Part shown: positions 6,363-12,972 of the stretch, piece after piece | Layout: every line of letters begins with the position of its first letter | How positions within the stretch are numbered: position 1 is the stretch's first letter | Assembly: GCA_937876395.1 (NCBI GenBank) | Contig: CALEIM010000165.1 | Coordinates: 1 to 15,520 of the forward strand | Reading direction: 5' to 3' | Length of the DNA stretch: 15,520 nucleotides | Origin: an uncultured Wenzhouxiangella sp. | GTDB taxonomy: Bacteria; Pseudomonadota; Gammaproteobacteria; Xanthomonadales; Wenzhouxiangellaceae | Position numbers and translations under genes: made by a program | The notes under the pieces: model-generated | Seen by the model: the letters and a program-made list of their open reading frames with translations, nothing else | What the model was told of the DNA's origin: nothing | Database searches by the model: none

Positions 6363-6959
6363 TCAGCCAGTTGGCAAACGGGAGCTGAAGGCATGAGCCA
6401 GGGTGGAGCGGTCGGTGTGCTCCAGTTCGCCACCCAGCGGCACGCCCTGGGCCAGTCGTGAACTGCGGATGCCGCGGGCGCGGGCCATCTCCAGCAGGTA
6501 GTGCGCCGTAGCCTCACCTTCCACCGTCGTGTTGGTGGCAATCACGATTTCACTCACACCCTCTTCATCCAGCCGCCTGGCAAGCAAATCCAGGCCCAAG
6601 TCTTCCGGGCCGATCCCATCCAGCGGCGAGAGCCGTCCGAGCAGCACGAAGTAGCGACCGTCAAAGCCTGTGGCCGCTTCGATTGCAAGCACGTCAGCGG
6701 GACTTTCCACCACGCACAGCACAGCGCTGGAACGTCGTTCGCTGGCGCAAATCCGGCACTGGGGGCGGGCGGTGAAATTGCGGCACTGAGGGCAGTGGCG
6801 GATGGTCTGCATCGCCGTGCTCAGGGCCTCGGCCAGGCGTCGACCCCCCTCCCGGTCGCGTTCCAGCAGTTCCAGCGCCATGCGCTGAGCCGAACGGGCG
6901 CCAACGCCCGGCAGACAGCGCAGCGCTTCGAGCAGCTCGTCGAAGGGTTCGGCGCTCAT
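6363..6959 (-). CDS. recR: Recombination mediator protein RecR
   Basis: RecR works with RecO (and RecF) to load RecA onto SSB-coated gaps in the RecFOR repair pathway. The 198-residue product has the normal family length and order. The N-terminal helix-hairpin-helix contains LPGVGARSAQRMA (16-28). The four-cysteine zinc finger has Cys56, Cys59, Cys68 and Cys71 (HCPQCRNF...QCRIC). The Toprim domain has CVVESPADVLAIE (Glu85) and IATNTTVEGEATAHYL. The C-terminal Walker B-like segment is RLAQGVPLGGELEHTD. The start at 6959 lies five bases after the ybaB stop, consistent with translation in the dnaX-ybaB-recR operon, an arrangement conserved across gammaproteobacteria. Confidence 0.97.
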   Translation of the reverse strand: MSAEPFDELLEALRCLPGVGARSAQRMALELLERDREGGRRLAEALSTAMQTIRHCPQCRNFTARPQCRICASERRSSAVLCVVESPADVLAIEAATGFDGRYFVLLGRLSPLDGIGPEDLGLDLLARRLDEEGVSEIVIATNTTVEGEATAHYLLEMARARGIRSSRLAQGVPLGGELEHTDRSTLAHAFSSRLPTG

Positions 6960-6964
6960 CGATT

Positions 6965-7279
6965 TCAGAAGCTGAAGCCCGGTGGCATGGGCAAACCGCC
7001 GGTCAGGCTGGCCATGCGTTCGCGCATTGTCTCGGCGATGCGCTGTACTGCGTCATTGACGGCGGCGACCACCAGGTCCTCGACCATTTCGCGATCGTCG
7101 GCCACCTCCGGATCAATGCTGACCCGGCGCAGCTCATGGCGGCCGTTCATCCAGACCTTGACCAGTCCACCGCCGGCTTCGCCGGTCACTTCAAGCTCGG
7201 CCATTTCCTCCTGGGCTTTCTTTAGGTTTTCCTGCATTTTCTGGGCCTGTTGCATCAACTGCCCGATATTGCCTTTCAT
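6965..7279 (-). CDS. ybaB: YbaB/EbfC-family nucleoid-associated protein
   Basis: Small DNA-binding protein of the YbaB/EbfC family, 104 residues, thought to form tweezer-like dimers that bind DNA and shape the nucleoid. The N-terminal amphipathic helix (MKGNIGQLMQQAQKMQENLK, 1-20), the central GEAGGGLVKVWMNGRHELRRVSIDPEV and the last helix with DLVVAAVNDAVQRI follow the family closely. The C-terminal GGLPMPPGFSF is the typical 'G-x-P-G-F' end. The ATG at 7279 is separated from the dnaX stop by a single base, and a CGGAG box lies within the dnaX end. A longer frame to 7450 is only an overlap with dnaX. It lies between dnaX and recR, as in E. coli. Confidence 0.96.
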   Translation of the reverse strand: MKGNIGQLMQQAQKMQENLKKAQEEMAELEVTGEAGGGLVKVWMNGRHELRRVSIDPEVADDREMVEDLVVAAVNDAVQRIAETMRERMASLTGGLPMPPGFSF

Positions 7280-7280
7280 G

Positions 7281-8879
7281 TCAGTGACTCCGTGTGTCGA
7301 TAGGGCGAATCGATTCGCGCACGATTTCTGCGTCGAAGTGATCCACCAGGCGGCGAACGAAGGGATCGGTTTCGATGGCCATTTCCGCATCGGCCTGGGT
7401 CTGGGCGACCTGCTGTTCATACAGCGCGGCCGGGGTGTTGAGATCAGCATCGTCCACCGCCCGGATAGTGATGGTCAGGGCTTCGCCGGCCCATTCACCA
7501 ACGGCCTGTTCCAGCGCGGCGCGAAAACGAGCGCTGATCAGGATCATGTCATCGCGCGCGGCCGTGAACTGCACGTTGGGGTGCTCCCAGGCGCTCACAA
7601 CCAGCAGGGCGGCAACGGTGCGGAAAGAATCGCTTAGCGGTAGCTGCTCAAGGATGCGCGGCCAGTTATCGGCGCTCAGCGACTCTGAGCGGCCTGCAGG
7701 CCGGGTCTGGCCGGCTGCAGCGGCCTGCCCGGGAACGGCGCCTTCGGTCGAGGTGTTTGCCGCACGCCGGCGGCCGGCGTCCGCAGCGGGAGGGGAGGTT
7801 TCGGGCTGAAAGGCAAACATGCGCAGCACGGCCATTTCACAGCCGCTGCGTTCGCTCGGCGCCAGCGGCAGATCGCGCTTGCCGGTGATCGCAATCTGGT
7901 ACCAGAGCTGGAGATCCTCGGGGTCCAGGCGAGCGGCCAGGGCGACCAGCTCCTCCCAGTCTGCGCGGCTGTCATCGCGGTAGTCGGGTAGCTGCTGGAC
8001 CAGGGCCATGCGGTGCAGGGCTTCGGCCAGGTCGGACAGGAGCTGACCCATGTCGCGAGCCTGGGCGAACACTTCGCCCAGCGCGGCGATGGCATCGGCC
8101 GGCGAATGGCTGGCCAGTGCTTCGAGGATGGCGTGCACGTGGCGCTGCTCGACCGAACCGAGCATGTCGCGCACATCCGCTTCTTCAAGCTGACTGTTCC
8201 CCGCCAGAGCCTGGTCGAGCAGGCTCAGGCTGTCGCGCATGCTGCCGTCGGCTGCGCGGGCAAGGAGCTCAATTGCCGCAGGTTCTGCCGCCAGGCCTTC
8301 GGCCTCAAGAATGCGCTGGAGCTGGCCGCCAATCTCGGCGGTGCCGAGGCGGCGCAGATTGAACTGCAGGCAGCGCGACAGGATGGTGACCGGAATTTTT
8401 TGCGGGTCGGTGGTGGCGAGCACGAACTTGACGTGATCGGGCGGCTCTTCCAGGGTTTTGAGCAGGGCGTTGAAGCTGTGCTTGGACAGCATGTGCACCT
8501 CATCAATAAGGTAGACCTTGTAGCGCCCCTGAGTTGGCGCGTATTGCACGTTGTCCAGGATTTCCCGAGTGTCGTCAACCTTGGTGCGCGAGGCCGCATC
8601 GATTTCGAGCAGATCAACAAAGCGTCCTTCGTCAATCGCCACGCAGTTCCTGCATTCGCCGCAGGGCGTACCGCTCACACCCTGTTCGCAGTTGAGTGCC
8701 TTGGCCAGAATGCGCGCGATGGTGGTTTTGCCCACTCCACGGGTGCCGGTAAACAGGAAAGCATGATGGATGCGGCCCTGGTCCAGCCCGTTGCTCAAGA
8801 CTTTTATGACGTGCGACTGGCCGACCAGCTCGGAGAAGTCCCGGGGCCGCCATTTACGCGCAAGAACTTGATAGCTCAC
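7281..8879 (-). CDS. dnaX: DNA polymerase III subunit tau (gamma/tau)
   Basis: Clamp-loader ATPase that loads the beta sliding clamp and couples the two replicative polymerases. It is 532 residues (E. coli tau 643). Domain I carries the Walker A GTRGVGKTT (45-53), a zinc-binding set Cys64/Cys73/Cys76/Cys79, the Walker B VYLIDEVHML (122-131) and the SRC motif (168-170) with the trans-acting arginine. The lid and collar domains follow to about residue 370, then a linker rich in Ala, Gly and Pro and a tau-specific C-terminal domain. The start is GTG (revcomp of 8877-8879) at the conserved MSYQVLARKWRP; no good ribosome-binding site is seen. I see no A-AAA-AAG slippery heptamer near the linker, so the E. 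coli-type frameshift that makes gamma is not evident. The only A6 run lies in codons near residue 161, inside the ATPase domain. Confidence 0.97.
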   Translation of the reverse strand: MSYQVLARKWRPRDFSELVGQSHVIKVLSNGLDQGRIHHAFLFTGTRGVGKTTIARILAKALNCEQGVSGTPCGECRNCVAIDEGRFVDLLEIDAASRTKVDDTREILDNVQYAPTQGRYKVYLIDEVHMLSKHSFNALLKTLEEPPDHVKFVLATTDPQKIPVTILSRCLQFNLRRLGTAEIGGQLQRILEAEGLAAEPAAIELLARAADGSMRDSLSLLDQALAGNSQLEEADVRDMLGSVEQRHVHAILEALASHSPADAIAALGEVFAQARDMGQLLSDLAEALHRMALVQQLPDYRDDSRADWEELVALAARLDPEDLQLWYQIAITGKRDLPLAPSERSGCEMAVLRMFAFQPETSPPAADAGRRRAANTSTEGAVPGQAAAAGQTRPAGRSESLSADNWPRILEQLPLSDSFRTVAALLVVSAWEHPNVQFTAARDDMILISARFRAALEQAVGEWAGEALTITIRAVDDADLNTPAALYEQQVAQTQADAEMAIETDPFVRRLVDHFDAEIVRESIRPIDTRSH

Positions 8880-9045
8880 AGAAAATCAACCTTGGCCAGA
8901 GGCCGTTTGAATTGCAGGGGACGCGGTAAATTGGGTTCGGCAAGCGACTGCACGAACCGCATTTTCAGTTTACACGAACGCCGGCCCGCTGCGGTTTCCG
9001 TTGCCGTCCACCGGGCGGCGCGGGGGTCTGAAAAGTACGACCGGC

Positions 9046-9075
9046 TTGTCAAGCCGATGCGCCGGGTGAGATAAT
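9046..9075 (+). promoter_or_regulatory. Sigma70 promoter of the 4.5S RNA gene
   Basis: TTGTCA (9046-9051) and GATAAT (9070-9075) with an 18-bp spacer place transcription start at about 9082-9083, exactly where the folded SRP RNA begins. The -35 box lies inside a perfect inverted repeat, CGGCTTG-t-CAAGCCG (about 9042-9056). Confidence 0.8.
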
Positions 9076-9082
9076 GGGGACT

Positions 9083-9189
9083 GGCCTCCATCGGTCTTCC
9101 CACACTGGACTTCCCGTGAACCCCGTCAGGCCCGGAAGGGAGCAGCGGCAGCGGGTCGAACAGGTGCTGGGGTCGGGCTGGTGGGGGCC
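9083..9189 (+). ncRNA. ffs: 4.5S RNA (bacterial small SRP RNA)
   Basis: RNA of the signal recognition particle. It binds Ffh and FtsY to target membrane proteins during translation. The core contains the diagnostic apical region GTCAGGCCCGGAAGGGAGCA (9125-9144) with the GGAA tetraloop and the asymmetric internal loop. The ends pair with each other (GGCCTCCAUC at the 5' side with the GGUGGGGGCC side at 9180-9189), giving the usual long hairpin of about 107 nt. It is next to dnaX and divergent from it, as in many gammaproteobacteria. The mature ends are inferred from base pairing. No terminator follows directly. The next is the bidirectional one at 9318-9344, so a trailer of roughly 150 nt would have to be removed. 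Confidence 0.95.
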
Positions 9190-9317
9190 TTCTATATGCT
9201 GCTGCGGGTGCGCATGAGGGCGTCCGCCGGCCACCATCAGCCACCCGCTCGCGACGTAAAACCGGAGTTTTCGTGGGCAGAAATAATAACGGTTGGAGGT
9301 CAGGAAGACCAAATGAC

Positions 9318-9344
9318 AAAAACCCCGCACTTGGCGGGGTTTTT
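9318..9344. terminator. Bidirectional rho-independent terminator shared by ffs and tRNA-Ser
   Basis: CCCCGC (9323-9328) pairs with GCGGGG (9334-9339) around an ACTTG loop. Five A precede and five T follow, so a U-run is produced on both strands. On the plus strand it ends the 4.5S RNA precursor. On the minus strand it lies six bases past the CCA end of tRNA-Ser. Confidence 0.9.
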
Positions 9345-9350
9345 GCAATC

Positions 9351-9443
9351 TGGCGGAGAGAGAGGGATTCGAACCCTCGATGAGGCTATAAACCCCATAC
9401 TCCCTTAGCAGGGGAGCGCCTTCAGCCGCTCGGCCACCTCTCC
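9351..9443 (-). tRNA. tRNA-Ser(GCU)
   Basis: Decodes AGC/AGU serine codons. Read on the minus strand, the acceptor GGAGAGG pairs with TCTCTCC (one G-U), followed by discriminator G and an encoded CCA (9351-9353). The D arm is GTGGCCGAGCGGCTGAAGGC. The anticodon stem-loop CTCCCCTGCTAAGGGAG has anticodon GCT (9407-9409). A long class II variable arm follows, then the T arm GAGGGTTCGAATCCCTC. All of this is standard for serine tRNA. A perfect TTGACA lies upstream (revcomp of 9476-9481), but no -10 box at normal spacing was found. Confidence 0.98.
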
Positions 9444-9668
9444 GTATACTGTAACCGGCTTGATTCCGGTATTTGTGTCAAAGCCGTTCGGGGCGCTGGC
9501 CGTTGCCGGTTCGGTTTTTGGCTGTGGCCCGAAGGGCGTGCATTGTAACGCAATGCCCGGTGATTGTGCGCCGTTGAACGAGCGCAAGGATAACGGCAAT
9601 CGCGCGTCGGGTAAAGACGGCTGCTGGTAGAATTCCTCCAAACCGTCCAAACAACGCGAGGAGAATTC

Positions 9669-10286
9669 GTGGAAGGCAACAGCAAGGGCTCCGCCAGACG
9701 ATCAACTCGAAGCATCGACTTTTTTCGCGGCTTTTTGCGCAGCCCCGAACAGGTGGGTTCGATCATCCCCAGTTCACGCTTTCTTGAGCGACGCATTATC
9801 AACGTGTCCGAAGTTGGCAAGGCGCGCCTGATCGTCGAGCTCGGCCCGGGCACCGGCGGCACGACGGCGGCGATTCTGCGTGCGATGTCTGCTGATGCGC
9901 GCCTGCTGGCCATTGAGCTTGATCCGGAGTTTTCCGCGCTGCTCGAACGCTTCGGGGACCCCAGGTTGATCGTTCATACCGGCAGCGCGGAAGATATTTC
10001 CGAGATTCTTGCCGAGCGCGGCCTGGCTGCGCCGGATCTGGTGATTTCGGGCATGCCTTTTTCAACGCTGCCGCGTGAGACCGGGCTGGCCATCATCCGC
10101 GCAATTCGCGACAGCCTGTCGCCTGGCGGGAGATTCGTCGCCTACCAGTTTCGCGGCGTCGTCGGTCGTCTGGGCGAGGAAGTGCTGGGTCGGCCCGAGG
10201 TTGAGCTGGAGGTGCTCAATATTCCGCCCATGCGCTTCTATCGCTGGCAAGTTGACGATCGATCAGGCACCACCGCCGGCCGGTAG
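9669..10286 (+). CDS. Class I SAM-dependent methyltransferase, phospholipid N-methyltransferase-like
   Basis: A 205-residue Rossmann-fold methyltransferase. It begins with DFFRGFLRSPEQVGSIIPSS, a signature I associate with the PmtA/COG3963 group (phosphatidylethanolamine N-methyltransferases related to KsgA). Motif I is VELGPGTGGTT (56-66). AIELDPEF (81-88) supplies the acidic residue that binds the SAM ribose. SGMPFSTLP (127-135) occupies the motif IV position. The C-terminal IPPMRFYRWQ also fits that group. If so, it would methylate phosphatidylethanolamine towards phosphatidylcholine at the inner membrane, but another small substrate is possible. The start is GTG with AGGAG five bases upstream. 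The last 24 bases overlap the end of mgtE on the other strand. No other lipid gene is nearby. Confidence 0.8.
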   Translation: MEGNSKGSARRSTRSIDFFRGFLRSPEQVGSIIPSSRFLERRIINVSEVGKARLIVELGPGTGGTTAAILRAMSADARLLAIELDPEFSALLERFGDPRLIVHTGSAEDISEILAERGLAAPDLVISGMPFSTLPRETGLAIIRAIRDSLSPGGRFVAYQFRGVVGRLGEEVLGRPEVELEVLNIPPMRFYRWQVDDRSGTTAGR

Positions 10287-11636
10287 ACCAAAAATGAGAC
10301 TGGCGATGGAAAAATAGATCAGGATGCCGCCGACGTCGGCAATTGAGGTGATCAGCGGTGTGCTGGCTGCGGCTGGATCCAGGTTGAAACGCTGCAGGAT
10401 GAACGGCAACAGCATGCCGATCATCGCGCCCATGACCACGACCATCACCATCGACAGAGCCACAATTGTGGCGAGCTCTGTTCCGTACTCAGTTCCGCCT
10501 CGCCACAGGGCGATCAGAACCACGCCAGCGGCCATGGTGATGCCAAGCAACACGGCCACGGCCAGTTCCTTGCCCAGCAGACGCATCCAGTCGGTCACTT
10601 CGACATCGCCGGTGGCCAGGGCCCGGACCATCAGGGTTGCCGACTGACTGCCGGCGTTACCGCTGCTGGCGATGATCAGGGGCAGGAAAAACACCAGGCT
10701 GATATAGGTGGTGATGGCTTCTTCGTAATAAGCGATCGCCAGCCCTGACACCAGGTTGACTACCACCAGAATCAGCAGCCAGCCGATACGCTTGCGGTAA
10801 AGGAAGCCTGGCGAGGCTTCCCGCAGGGAAACGTTGAAGCTGCTGCTGCCGCCGAGTTTGTGAAAGTCTTCGGTGGACTCGGCCTGGGCCACGTCCATGA
10901 TGTCGTCAACGGTGACGATGCCGAGCATCACGCCGCTGCGATCGGTAACCGGCAGGGTGCTGATGTCGTAGTGCTGGATGGTCTGGACCGCAGCCTCGCG
11001 GTCGGCATCAACCTGGATGCTGATCACTTCCTCATCCATGAGTCGCTCAACCCGGGCGTCCTGGCGGGCGAGGATGAAATCCTTGAGGCGGATAGCATCG
11101 AGGAGCTTGCCGCGCTCATCAAGCACGAACACAAAGTTGATGGTCTCGCCGCGGTGGGCCTCATGACGGATATGGTCGAGGGCGCGCGCCACGGTCCACT
11201 CGGGCAACACGGACACGTAGCGGGTGGTCATCAGGCGGCCAACCGACTCGTCCGGATAGCCGAGCAGCTTGAGTGACTGTTTGAGATCCTCCGGACCGAG
11301 CAGCTTCAAAAAGCCTTCCAGCTCTTCCGGGACCAAATCTTCGAGAAAGGCGGTGCGGTCGTCGGGAACCAGTTCGCGCAGAATTTGCCGCGCCTCGGCC
11401 GGGCGCAGTTCGGTAATCAGATCGCGCTGCAGGCCGTGGCTGAGGTAGGAAAACGTGTCCGTGCGTCGTTCGTCGGGCAGAATGCGCAGCACCCGCAGAC
11501 GGTCTTCGGCCGCGATCTGGGACATGGCCTCGGCGATGTCCTGCACTGGCATCTCATCGAGCTTTTCACTCAAATCCTGATCGCGGCCGAGACTCAGCAG
11601 CGCGAGCAGTTCGATGATGGCTCCCTTTTCCGACAT
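10263..11636 (-). CDS. mgtE: Magnesium transporter MgtE
   Basis: Inner-membrane Mg2+ channel gated by cytosolic Mg2+. Its 457 residues show the complete family layout. An N-terminal superhelical MgtE_N domain (about 20-130) precedes two CBS domains (about 135-195 and 200-255), which sense Mg2+ and close the pore. A plug helix follows, then five transmembrane segments from about 284 to 449. Signatures are SSGNAGSQSATLMVRALATGD (325-343) and TPLITSIADVGG with Asp434, equivalent to the selectivity aspartate Asp432 of the Thermus protein. GGAG lies upstream of the ATG at 11636. A strong promoter is at 11877-11904, leaving a leader of about 230 nt. A weaker pair (TTGACC/TATCAG, 11688 to 11661, 16-bp spacer) could give a short leader instead. 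I see no recognisable M-box riboswitch. Confidence 0.96.
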   Translation of the reverse strand: MSEKGAIIELLALLSLGRDQDLSEKLDEMPVQDIAEAMSQIAAEDRLRVLRILPDERRTDTFSYLSHGLQRDLITELRPAEARQILRELVPDDRTAFLEDLVPEELEGFLKLLGPEDLKQSLKLLGYPDESVGRLMTTRYVSVLPEWTVARALDHIRHEAHRGETINFVFVLDERGKLLDAIRLKDFILARQDARVERLMDEEVISIQVDADREAAVQTIQHYDISTLPVTDRSGVMLGIVTVDDIMDVAQAESTEDFHKLGGSSSFNVSLREASPGFLYRKRIGWLLILVVVNLVSGLAIAYYEEAITTYISLVFFLPLIIASSGNAGSQSATLMVRALATGDVEVTDWMRLLGKELAVAVLLGITMAAGVVLIALWRGGTEYGTELATIVALSMVMVVVMGAMIGMLLPFILQRFNLDPAAASTPLITSIADVGGILIYFSIASLIFGLPAGGGA

Positions 11637-11870
11637 GACGACCGACTCCTCCAGACTGGTCTGATACGACCAAGGTGCGGCGGGTCAAAGTCGCGTCGTG
11701 CGCAAAGCAAGCGGCCCTGTGTGCAGATCTCGGGATGGGCTGGGCTTGTGTGTAGATGGCTGCAGTGCGCTCAAGGTCAGGCAGCCGAAGAGGGCAGGCT
11801 ACCGGTGCGGCACGCTGACAGCGTCAAACGCTCGATGGCAACTCAAAACCAGCCTCTGTAGTTCAAATCA
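11637..11870 (-). promoter_or_regulatory. Long untranslated leader of mgtE (inferred)
   Basis: From the strong promoter to the mgtE ATG there are about 234 bases without a convincing gene. On the minus strand the RNA would contain several short hairpins: GCGT/ACGC and ACGCTG/CAGCGT around 11811-11831, and CAGAC/GTCTG (11653-11664) just before the ribosome-binding site, which could mask it. No known Mg2+ riboswitch (M-box) signature was seen. Function as a sensor is speculation. Confidence 0.35.
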
Positions 11871-11876
11871 TGCTGC

Positions 11877-11904
11877 AGTATAGTCGCGCGCTATTGGCTG
11901 TCAA
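11877..11904 (-). promoter_or_regulatory. Strong sigma70 promoter reading towards mgtE
   Basis: On the minus strand TTGACA (revcomp of 11899-11904, perfect) and TATACT (revcomp of 11877-11882, five of six) are separated by 16 bp. The predicted start is near 11870, with mgtE as the first downstream gene. Confidence 0.75.
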
Positions 11905-11905
11905 G

Positions 11906-11931
11906 AATTCCGGCACTGAATTTCGGCACTG
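11906..11931. repeat. Tandem 13-bp direct repeat next to the mgtE promoter
   Basis: AATTCCGGCACTG (11906-11918) and AATTTCGGCACTG (11919-11931) differ at one base and abut each other directly upstream of the -35 box of the minus-strand promoter. Tandem sites at this position can be activator sites, but chance duplication is possible. The rest of the gap, 11932-12045, holds nothing I can identify. Confidence 0.45.
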
Positions 11932-12045
11932 TAATCGCCGCTGTCGATGTTCCCACCCTTTGAATCGGCGCTCATCTGTGCAATCTGTGGTTTCAGTGGC
12001 TTGAAGCTGGGCATGGCTGCGATTCATGGCTAACCAGATAGTAAT

Positions 12046-12075
12046 TTGCGCGCAGCTTTCGTTTCGCTCTATAAT
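12046..12075 (+). promoter_or_regulatory. Sigma70 promoter of the rpsF operon
   Basis: TTGCGC (12046-12051, four of six) and a perfect TATAAT (12070-12075) with an 18-bp spacer. The predicted start near 12082 gives a leader of about 118 nt before rpsF. The leader contains a small hairpin, CCCG/CGGG (12086-12097), and further GC-rich pairing. Leader autoregulation by S6:S18 is known in many bacteria, but I could not confirm its motif here. Confidence 0.75.
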
Positions 12076-12199
12076 AGCCGGCTTGCCCGGATTCGGGTAT
12101 TGAGTCTTGCTCCACGGCGGCCAATCAGGGCTGGTCCGGGGGCTTTGCAGGCTGGAGGATCAAGTCCTTCGGGTCTGGAAATTCGTGAGGAGTTGGAAA

Positions 12200-12727
12200 A
12201 TGAGACATTACGAGATAGTTCTTCTGGTCCACCCGGATCAGAGTGAACAGGTGCCGGGTATGCTTGAACGCTACCGCGGCCTGGTCGAGGAAAGGGGCGG
12301 CAAGGTTCACCGCAGCGAGGATTGGGGCCGCCTGCAGTTGGCTTACACCATCGCCAAGCTGCACAAGGCGCATTACCTGATGCTCAATATCGAGTGTGAC
12401 GCCGAAACCCTGGCCGAGCTTGAAGGGAACTTCAAGTTCAACGACGCCATCCTGCGGCGTCTGGTCGTTCGCAAGGACGAGGCTGAAACGGAGCCGTCCA
12501 TCATGCTCAAGCGCAAGGAAAGCAAGGATGAGCGTGCCAGCGCCCGTCGCGAGCGCCTGGAAGAGGATGACGCCGATAGCTCCGATGAGAGCCACGACGG
12601 CAACGATGATGATTCGGATAGTGAAGATGAATCGGCCGATGATTTGAACGACGACTCAACTGACGATTCGACCGACGATTCGGATGAGTCCGACAGCGAA
12701 GCAGAACAGCACAAGGTGGAGGGCTAA
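12200..12727 (+). CDS. rpsF: 30S ribosomal protein S6 with long acidic C-terminal extension
   Basis: S6 binds 16S rRNA with S18 in the platform of the small subunit. Residues 1-100 are a normal S6: MRHYEIVLLVHPDQSEQVPGM, the GGKVHRSEDWGRLQLAYTI segment, AHYLMLNIECD and NDAILRRLVVRKDE. The start at 12200 has AGGAG seven bases upstream. At 175 residues it is much longer than E. coli S6 (131). After a basic stretch (103-119), residues 121-170 form a tail with 28 Asp/Glu and 11 Ser in 50 positions and no Lys or Arg, built partly of repeated DDST units. E. coli S6 gets acidic tails by RimK-catalysed glutamate addition; here acidity is genetically encoded. First gene of rpsF-rpsR-rplI. priB is absent from the operon. 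Confidence 0.96.
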   Translation: MRHYEIVLLVHPDQSEQVPGMLERYRGLVEERGGKVHRSEDWGRLQLAYTIAKLHKAHYLMLNIECDAETLAELEGNFKFNDAILRRLVVRKDEAETEPSIMLKRKESKDERASARRERLEEDDADSSDESHDGNDDDSDSEDESADDLNDDSTDDSTDDSDESDSEAEQHKVEG

Positions 12728-12731
12728 AGCA

Positions 12732-12956
12732 ATGGCAAGATTCATGAGACGACGGAAGTACTGCCGCTTCACGGCCGAAGGGATCGAGGAAGTCGATTAC
12801 AAGGACGTGGATCTGCTCAAGGACTTTGTGGGCGAAACGGGCAAGATCGTGCCAAGCCGGATTACCGGCACCAAGGCCCGATTCCAGCGCCAGCTGAGCA
12901 CCGCGATCAAGCGGGCCCGGTACCTGGCCCTGCTGCCGTATTCCGACAACCACTGA
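12732..12956 (+). CDS. rpsR: 30S ribosomal protein S18
   Basis: S18 forms a heterodimer with S6 on 16S rRNA in the 30S platform. The 74-residue product has the family hallmarks: a basic start ARFMRRRKYCRFTAEG, the DYKDVDLLKDFVGETGKIVPSRITGTKARFQRQL core and AIKRARYLALLPYSDNH at the end. It starts four bases after the rpsF stop, and its GGAGGG box overlaps the end of rpsF, so translation is probably coupled. A longer frame upstream to 12684 only overlaps the rpsF tail. Confidence 0.97.
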   Translation: MARFMRRRKYCRFTAEGIEEVDYKDVDLLKDFVGETGKIVPSRITGTKARFQRQLSTAIKRARYLALLPYSDNH

Positions 12957-12972
12957 TTGCTGGGGTAACGTC

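Noticed and set aside
6501..7637. Long plus-strand frame (378 residues) across recR, ybaB and dnaX
   Set aside because: Antisense shadow of three well-identified genes in G+C-rich DNA. It has no family resemblance and spans gene borders.
8394..8402. T6 run in dnaX (A6 on the coding strand) as a programmed frameshift site
   Set aside because: It lies in the ATPase domain near residue 161, far from the gamma/tau boundary, and does not form an A-AAA-AAG heptamer in frame.
8013..9074. Plus-strand frame of 353 residues opposite dnaX
   Set aside because: Antisense of the conserved DnaX ATPase domain, produced by codon bias. It ends at the ffs promoter.
9540..9556. GCATTG-taacg-CAATGC inverted repeat upstream of the methyltransferase
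   Set aside because: Only 6-bp arms with no promoter at proper spacing; too weak to call an operator or terminator.
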